From contig CANNZV010000500.1 of assembly GCA_947561585.1 (NCBI GenBank), positions 62,001-126,000 of the forward strand: a stretch of DNA of 64,000 bases, read 5' to 3'. Below, in pieces: positions 56,655-64,000 of this stretch (the stretch's first letter is position 1; the number at the start of each line of letters is the position of its first letter). The notes beneath the pieces were generated by a model that saw nothing but the letters and a program-made list of their open reading frames with translations, did not search any database and had not been told where the DNA came from. The translations under genes and the position numbers were made by a program. This stretch comes from Caprella mutica (Eukaryota; Arthropoda; Malacostraca; Amphipoda; Caprellidae).

Positions 56655-58112
56655 CAGATCATTTTGATAGTGTGTACGGGGCATTAGTGTTTGGTGAATT
56701 TGTTGTCTAACTGTTAGATAGTGTGTACGGGGCATTAGTGTTTGGTGAATTTGTTGTCTAACTGTTAGATAGTGTGTACGGGGCATTAGTGTTTGGTGAA
56801 TTTGTTGTCTAACTGTTAGATAGTGTGTACGGGGCATTAGTGTTTGGTGAATTTGTTGTCTAACTGTTAGATAGTGTGTACGGGGCATTAGTGTTTGGTG
56901 AATTTGTTGTCTAACTGTTAGATAGTGTGTACGGGGCATTAGTGTTTGGTGAATTTGTTGTCTAACTGTTAGATAGTGTGTACGGAGCATTAGTGTTTGG
57001 TGAATTTGTTGTCTAACTGTTAGATAGTGTGTACGGGGCATTAGTGTTTGGTGAATTTGTTGTCTAACTGTTAGATAGTGTGTACGGGGCATTAGTGTTT
57101 GGTGAATTTGTTGTCTAACTGTTAGATAGTGTGTACGGGGCATTAGTGTTTGGTGAATTTGTTGTCTAACTGTTAGATAGTGTGTACGGGGCATTAGTGT
57201 TTGGTGAATTTGTTGTCTAACTGTTAGATAGTGTGTACGGAGCATTAGTGTTTGGTGAATTTGTTGTCTAACTATTAGATAGTGTGTACGGGGCATTAGT
57301 GTTTGGTGAATTTGTTGTCTAACTGTTAGATAGTGTGTACGGGGCATTAGTGTTTGGTGAATTTGTTGTCTAACTGTTAGATAGTGTGTACGGGGCATTA
57401 GTGTTTGGTGAATTTGTTGTCTAACTGTTAGATAGTGTGTACGGAGCATTAGTGTTTGGTGAATTTGTTGTCTAACTGTTAGATAGTGTGTACGGGGCAT
57501 TAGTGTTTGGTGAATTTGTTGTCTAACTGTTAGATAGTGTGTACGGGGCATTAGTGTTTGGTGAATTTGTTGTCTAACTGTTAGATAGTGTGTACGGAGC
57601 ATTAGTGTTTGGTGAATTTGTTGTCTAACTGTTAGATAGTGTGTACGGGGCATTAGTGTTTGGTGAATTTGTTGTCTAACTGTTAGATAGTGTGTACGGG
57701 GCATTAGTGTTTGGTGAATTTGTTGTCTAACTGTTAGATAGTGTGTACAGAGCATTAGTGTTTGGTGAATTTGTTGTCTAACTGTTAGATAGTGTGTACG
57801 GGGCATTAGTGTTTGGTGAATTTGTTGTCTAACTGTTAGATAGTGTGTACGGGGCATTAGTGTTTGGTGAATTTGTTGTCTAACTGTTAGATAGTATGTA
57901 CGGGGCATTAGTGTTTGGTGAATTTGTTGTCTAACGGTTAGATAGTGTGTACGGGGCATTAGTGTTTGGTGAATTTGTTGTCTAACTGTTAGATAGTGTG
58001 TACGGGGCATTAGTGTTTGGTGAATTTGTTGTCTAACTGTTAGATAGTATGTACGGGGCATTAGTGTTTGGTGAATTTGTTGTCTAACGGTTAGATAGTG
58101 TGTACGGGGTAT
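56655..58112. repeat. 51-bp minisatellite, about 28 units
   Basis: The unit gttagatagtgtgtacgggg plus cattagtgtttggtgaattt and gttgtctaact. Units differ at very few sites (cggggc or cggagc). The 496-residue minus-strand frame arises from the 17-codon period. Confidence 0.97.
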
Positions 58113-58463
58113 CTTTTCTCATTTTTCTACACAGCACATCTCTTATCCTTGACATCATTCAAGTTAGTAAAAACTAAAGGATTCAATTAGGGACATTTAT
58201 CTTGATGAATTCACAATAAAAATACTTAAACTATAAAATATAATTTTCTTTTGATCACATTTCAAACATCATCTAGTGCCAAATTGCCAACTGTGTTTTA
58301 CCTGATGGATTTTCTCATCACTCGGTTGTGACAATATATTCTATGTATCAACCTTTAATACTCTTTAATTCTCTCCGTCTATAATACTCTTGGGATCTAT
58401 AATTCTAAAAGCATATTGTCACAACCGTAATCATCATTTTATTATAGTATACATGAGGCAGAT
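58113..58463. other. Intergenic, left of the assembly gap
   Basis: Nothing recognised apart from attgtcacaacc near 58419 mirroring ggttgtgacaat near 58324. Confidence 0.4.
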
Positions 58464-59084
58464 NNNNNNNNNNNNNNNNNNNNNNNNNNNNNNNNNNNNN
58501 NNNNNNNNNNNNNNNNNNNNNNNNNNNNNNNNNNNNNNNNNNNNNNNNNNNNNNNNNNNNNNNNNNNNNNNNNNNNNNNNNNNNNNNNNNNNNNNNNNNN
58601 NNNNNNNNNNNNNNNNNNNNNNNNNNNNNNNNNNNNNNNNNNNNNNNNNNNNNNNNNNNNNNNNNNNNNNNNNNNNNNNNNNNNNNNNNNNNNNNNNNNN
58701 NNNNNNNNNNNNNNNNNNNNNNNNNNNNNNNNNNNNNNNNNNNNNNNNNNNNNNNNNNNNNNNNNNNNNNNNNNNNNNNNNNNNNNNNNNNNNNNNNNNN
58801 NNNNNNNNNNNNNNNNNNNNNNNNNNNNNNNNNNNNNNNNNNNNNNNNNNNNNNNNNNNNNNNNNNNNNNNNNNNNNNNNNNNNNNNNNNNNNNNNNNNN
58901 NNNNNNNNNNNNNNNNNNNNNNNNNNNNNNNNNNNNNNNNNNNNNNNNNNNNNNNNNNNNNNNNNNNNNNNNNNNNNNNNNNNNNNNNNNNNNNNNNNNN
59001 NNNNNNNNNNNNNNNNNNNNNNNNNNNNNNNNNNNNNNNNNNNNNNNNNNNNNNNNNNNNNNNNNNNNNNNNNNNNNNNNNNNN
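58464..59084. other. Assembly gap (621 N)
   Basis: A run of N; frames called across it are meaningless. Confidence 1.
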
Positions 59085-59529
59085 GACCCTCCTCTCATTG
59101 GTATACCCTGGGAAAACCTTCCCAGGATAAAATGGAGGGAATTATTGTAAGCCCCTTACCTGGTATTACCTTTTGGGCACCTAGTTATTTTGTGACCCTA
59201 TGTGAAAATTGACCTTGATAGGATTGAAAAGAAAAAAAGAAATTGACCATAGAAGGGTTGTATTGAAATTCTTGGGAAATGGTGCAAAATTACCAATCGC
59301 TAATTTTGGTGGTTTTCAAATAACAAAAATTATTGTAATTAGTTGACCTAATAAAACTCCAAGTCTTCATACGGTTTCACAATTTCGATCATATTAAGAA
59401 ACAAGTATGTATTATTAATAGTTAGTTGATTGTCATCATTTTTATGCGTTAGAGCGGAATTAAACGCGCAAAGTTACAGTAAAAGATTGTCACTAGAATT
59501 AGTTACTTTATTACTTTCATCACATGTAC
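59085..59529. other. Intergenic, right of the gap
   Basis: A small palindrome cctgggaaaaccttcccagg lies at 59107, and half a GGGTAAGTT-family arm near 59360-59400. Nothing else. Confidence 0.45.
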
Positions 59530-61428
59530 TATTAGCGAAAAGAGTCACTGTGATGATGTACTATCAGAGAAAAGAATCACTGTGATGATGTACTATTAGA
59601 GAAAAGAGTCACTGTGATGATGTACTATCAGAGAAAAGAGTCACTGTGATGATGTACTATCAGAGAAAAGAGTCACTGTGATGATGTACTATCAGAGAAA
59701 AGAGTCACTGTGATGATGTACTATCAGAGAAAAGAGTCACTGTGATGATGTACTATCAGAGAAAAGAGTCACTGTGATGATGTACTATCAGAGGAAAGAG
59801 TCACTGTGATGATGTACTATCAGAGAAAAGAAGCACTGTGATGATATACTATCAGAGAATAGGTCACTGTGATGATGTACTATCAGAGAAAAGAGTCACT
59901 GTGATGATGTACTATCAGAGAAAAGACTCACTGCGATGGTATACTATCAGAGAAAAGAGTCACTGCGATGATGTACTATCAGAGAAAAGAGTCACTGCGA
60001 TGATGTACTATCAGAGAAAAGAGTCACTGTGATGATGTACTATCAGAGGAAAGAGTCACTGTGATGATGTACTATCAGAGAAAAGAGTCACTGTGATGAT
60101 GTACTATCAGAGAAAAGAGCCATTGTGATGATGTACTATCAGAGAAAAGAAGCACTGTGATGATATACTATCAGAGAATAGGTCACTGTGATGATGTACT
60201 ATCAGAGAAAAGAGTCACTGTGATGATGTACTATCAGAGAAAAGAGTCACTGCGATGGTGTACTATCAGAGAAAAGAGTCACTGTGATGATGTACTATCA
60301 GAGGAAAGAGTCACTGTGATGATGTACTATCAGAGGAAAGAGTCACTGTGATGATGTACTATCACAGAAAAGAGTCACTGTGATGATGTACTTTCAGAGA
60401 AAAGAGTCACTGTGATGATGTACTATCAGAGAAAAGAGTCACTGTGATGATGTACTATCAGAGGAAAGAGTCACTGTGATGATGTACTATCAGAGAAAAG
60501 AGTCACTGTGATGATGTACTATCAGAGAAAAGAGTCACTGTGATGATGTACTATCAGAGAAAAGAGTCACTGTGATGATGTACTATCAGAGGAAAGAGTC
60601 ACTGTGATGATGTACTATTAGAGAAAAGAGTCACTGTGATGATGTACTATCAGAGAAAAGAGTCACTGTGATGATGTACTATCAGAGAAAAGAGTCACAG
60701 TGATGATGTACTATCAGAGAAAAGAGTCACTGTGATGATGTACTATCAGAGAAAAGAGTAACTGTGATGATGTACTATCAGAGAAAAGAGTCCCTGTGAT
60801 GATGTACTATCAGAGAAAAGAGTCACTGTGATGATGTACTATCAGAGAAAAGAGTCACTGTGATGATGTACTATCAGAGAAAAGAGTCACTGTGATGATG
60901 TACTATCAGAGAAAAGAGTCACTGTGATGATGTACTATCAGAGAAAAGAGTCACTGTGATGATGTACTATCAGAGAAAAGAGTCACTGTGATGATGTACT
61001 ATCAGAGAAAAGAGTCACTGTGATGATGTACTATCAGAGAAAAGAGTCACAGTGATGATGTACTATCAGAGAAAAGAGTCACTGTGATGATGTACTATCA
61101 GAGAAAAGAGTCACTGTGATGATGTACTATCAGAGAAAAGAGTCACTGTGATGATGTACTATCAGAGAAAAGAGTCACTGTGATGATGTACTATCAGAGA
61201 AAAGAGTCACTGTGATGATGTACTATCAGAGAAAAGAGTCACTGTGGTGATATACTATTAGCGAAAAGAGTCACTGTGATGATGTACTATCAGAGAAAAG
61301 AGTCACTGTGATGATGTACTATCAGAGAAAAGAGTCACTGTGATGATGTACTATCAGAGAAAAGAGTCACTGTGATGATGTACTATCAGAGAAAAGAGTC
61401 ACTGTGATGATGTACTATTCATAGTAAG
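59530..61428. repeat. 32-bp minisatellite, about 59 units
   Basis: The unit gtcactgtgatgatgtacta plus tcagagaaaaga. Point variants (agaggaaag, agcactg, gcgatg) are scattered. One block of variants around 59830 recurs near 60150, indicating an internal duplication of about 319 bp. Confidence 0.97.
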
Positions 61429-61790
61429 TAAATATACTATTTATTTATTATATACTATTTATTATATATACTATACTATTTATTTATTTTGTATATGTAT
61501 CCATAGTAAATAAATATACTATTTATTTATTATATACTATTTATTATATATACTATACTATTTATTTATTTTGTATATGTATCCATAGTAAATAAATATA
61601 CTATTTATTTATTATATACTATTTATTATATATACTATACTATTTATTTATTTTGTATATGTATCCATAGTAAATAAATATACTATTTATTTATTATATA
61701 CTATTTATTATATATACTATACTATTTATTTATTTTGTATATGTATCCATAGTAAATAAATATACTATTTATTTACTATGGTACTATCAG
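61429..61790. repeat. 82-bp AT-rich array inserted near the end of the 32-bp array
   Basis: atccatagtaaataaat landmarks occur at 61499, 61581, 61663 and 61745. A part-unit of the 32-bp array (actatcagagaaaagag) resumes after it at 61783. Confidence 0.93.
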
Positions 61791-62356
61791 AGAAAAGAGT
61801 TTCCGCATTATGCTAATTTCACAAATTACAGTTTTCTAATTTCCTATTATTTTCAAATCTTACAAATTTGTCATCGTGTACTCAGACCAATTTTGAAATA
61901 TCTACAAACATTACAATTAGTAAAGTGTGAAGAAGATCCACGACTGTAAGTGTACAATGTCAATGTGGTTATGTATAAAATACTACAAATTATTAAAACT
62001 ATAAATTATTTATGTATTTAATTATTTAATACACTATAGTACATAGATTACTAAATATAAAACAGTAAATAAATCTATTTATCTAATAGCTATAGATTAT
62101 ATTAGTAATTGATCTCTAAATGTTTTGTATTTAATTTAATTGTGTTCCCGACAATCCATTAGTACCTAAGTGATCAACATTATCTATCATCTTATTCCCA
62201 TTGTTAAAATAAATCAAAGGAAGCTACAGCATCCAAATTAGTATATTGCTACCCATCGTATTTCTATTGATCACCCTACATCTAATTGCGATAATGTGTC
62301 TCCTACCTACCAATCATGACCGCAAGGTTCCCTACTAGGTCCACTATTATTGCCTC
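61791..62356. other. Upstream region of the secreted-repeat gene
   Basis: AT-rich, no repeat or ORF recognised; it may hold upstream control sequence. Confidence 0.4.
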
Positions 62357-62366
62357 TATATATAAG
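62357..62366 (+). promoter_or_regulatory. TATA box of the secreted-repeat gene
   Basis: tatatataag lies 86 bases before the proposed ATG. A pyrimidine-flanked cctcactaact about 28 bases further on could be the initiator, giving a leader of about 55 bases. Confidence 0.6.
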
Positions 62367-62442
62367 CCTAGACATCTCCCCTAACCTCACTAACTAGTTA
62401 GGTCTCCTGGTGATAATAAGTCCTTCTCCCAGTGCCGCACAA

Positions 62443-64000
62443 ATGGAGGTACGGTGCAAACAACTAAAGTTAAACTGAATTCAAGTGTTTGGTGTGAATT
62501 ACATTTGGTCCTGAATTAAAGTATCGAATCAGAAATTTACAAAAAATGAAAGTATAGTTAAAGTTAAATTTTTCTTTATATAGGATGAGTGTCGAATTAT
62601 TTACCGGTTCTGCCTTTTCGATCAATCAAGAAAAGGTTATATTTTTAAAATAATTTTTTTCTTATATGATCGATAATGTGAAACTGGCCATCAAATTGAA
62701 ATTTACCCTATATCATGATAATATTTAATTATTATAATGTTACACTAATAAATTTGAGATTCACGAAAACTAATTCAAACAGTGCATTATCGTACAGTAA
62801 ATGTTGAGTTAAAAAGAATATATTCATGGTCATTTATATTGTTAGTAGAATCGTTGAAGTGGACAGATGTCAACTTTAAACCAACTCCGTTGGTAAACAA
62901 AATGAAACTAGCTCAATTAGTGCTCTGGTAATTAAATTAGATCTATTAAACTTAAAATCCGAAATATTCTATATTTTTAAATCTAATTCTATGATAATAT
63001 TCTCCATTTCGTTTCTTAATCTTATATCTATACTCTCTCTTTTCAGCTTTCACTTTTCTTCCTAATTTCTACGCTGATAGCATCTGCATATCCCGCGCTA
63101 CACCAGCTGGGTTCTACTGACAATTTGGCGAAGATTGGCAACTTTTTCCCTGGTGTACAGAATGCGTTTGCTGCATCTAATCAACAGAACACTCGCAAAA
63201 TGTTCAAGAGAAACAACTTTTCGCCAGAGTTTCAGAGTACTTTTGAATCATCAAAACTACAGACTACTAAAACTATGATGAAGAAGGGCAATGTTTCCCC
63301 GGATGTTCAGAATGTCATCGCAGCATCAAATCATCATGACACGCACAACAATATTGCGAAGATTGGAAACTTTTTCCCTGGTGTACAGAATGCCTTTGTG
63401 GAACCAAATCAACAGAACACTCAAATTATGATGAAGAAACCCAACTTTTCGTCGGATGTTCAAAATACTTTTGTAGAACGAAATCAACAGACTACTAAAA
63501 ATATGATGAAGAAAGGCAACATTTCTCCTGATGATCAGAAGGTCATCGTAGTATCAAATCATCATGACACGCAACACAATATTGCAAAGATTGGCAACTT
63601 TTTCCCTGGTGTACAGAATGCCTTTGTGGAACCAAATCAACAGAACACTCAAATTATGATGAAGAAACCCAACTTTTCGTCAGATGTTCAAAATACTTTT
63701 GTAGAACGAAATCAACAGACTACTAAAAATATGATGAAGAAAGGCAACATTTCTCCTGATGCTCAGAAGGTCATCGTAGTATCAAATCATCATGACACGC
63801 AACACAATATTGCAAAGATTGGCAACTTTTTCCCTGGTGTTCGAAATGCCTTTGTGGAACAAAATCAACAAAACACTCAAACTATGTTGAAGAAACCCAA
63901 TTTTTCGTCAGATGTTCGGAATACCATTGAAGCTTCAAATCAACAAACTACTAAAAATATGATGAAGAAAGGCAATAATTCCCCTGATGTTCAGAATGTC
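62443..64000 (+). CDS. Secreted tandem-repeat protein, 5' part
   Basis: Exon 1 encodes only Met-Glu (62443-62448, then GTACGG). Exon 2 starts at 63047 after a strong tctcttttcag acceptor in the same phase and stays open to the window edge, 318 codons. The join gives MELSLFFLISTLIASA then YPAL, a textbook signal peptide with likely cleavage after ASA. The mature part is built of 76-residue (228-bp) repeats, with the KIGNFFPG landmark at 63131, 63359, 63587 and 63815. Each has three related 25-26-residue modules: GNFFPGVQNAF..., PNFSSDVQNTF... and GNISPDDQKVI..., the first two ending MMKK. I know no family with this repeat. It could be a structural or adhesive secretion or a multi-peptide precursor cut at KK. 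The start and the intron are inferred from the signal-peptide fit. Confidence 0.75.
62581..62710. mobile_element. Hairpin MITE (GGGTAAGTT family) in intron 1 of the secreted-repeat gene
   Basis: GGATGAGTGTCGAATTATTT is mirrored by aaattgaaatttaccc, flanked by TA on both sides. It is 130 bp. Confidence 0.72.

Noticed and set aside
56571..58061. 496-residue minus-strand repeat protein
   Set aside because: A by-product of the 51-bp period; no signal peptide, splice structure or flanking coding sequence.
58390..59130. Frames across the N run
   Set aside because: They consist of unknown residues over an assembly gap.
59530..61428. CRISPR-like array of 32-bp repeats
   Set aside because: Units are contiguous with no spacers, and the genome is eukaryotic.

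Overview
The window is eukaryotic and almost certainly from an invertebrate animal. It is AT-rich, its genes are split by GT-AG introns, and two single-copy metazoan trafficking genes are recognisable (VPS51 and INPP5F/SAC2). It is crowded with animal-type transposons and minisatellites. Repeats of the kind common in marine invertebrates (gtcaaaggtcaag units) and very frequent tagcta words suggest an aquatic, non-insect lineage, but I cannot name the phylum. A 621-base assembly gap lies at 58464-59084.

Layout. Positions 1-1996 (minus) hold an open gag-like retroelement frame that runs off the left edge, preceded by an 80-bp tandem array. Positions 3741-18966 (minus) hold the first six coding exons of VPS51. 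Its 11.6-kb third intron carries a complete Ty3/gypsy LTR retrotransposon (7821-17209) with identical-looking LTRs, inserted in the end of a Helitron. Upstream of VPS51 are a full-length two-ORF LINE (20195-24850, minus), a copia remnant and a cluster of hAT-type MITEs with perfect 8-bp target duplications. Positions 30084-48501 (plus) hold a complete 20-exon INPP5F gene of about 1085 codons. From 48502 to 62356 there are only hairpin MITEs, a Tc1 remnant, nested palindromes and minisatellites. A TATA box at 62357 starts a new plus-strand gene that encodes a secreted protein built of 76-residue tandem repeats and leaves the window on the right.

The unusual part is how repeats meet splicing. 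In INPP5F a 33-bp minisatellite of about 42 units is made of the last 25 bases of exon 4 plus the first 8 of the intron, so the 5' splice site itself is repeated about 42 times. The exon 15 donor is repeated four times in a 30-bp, reading-frame-preserving array. A palindromic MITE family has terminal repeats that read GGGTAAGTT at the left (a splice donor) and AACTTACCC at the right (a branch-site-like CTTAC). Seven copies end 26-105 bases before INPP5F acceptors. Intron 12 also holds a diverged in-phase copy of part of exon 12.

The gypsy element is unusual in having two retropepsin-like domains and an OTU-like domain with substituted catalytic residues. It also carries a textbook -1 frameshift signal (TTTAAAC, 6-nt spacer, 8-bp stem). 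The LINE may likewise use a -1 shift. These are readings of the sequence by eye; no database search or folding was run.
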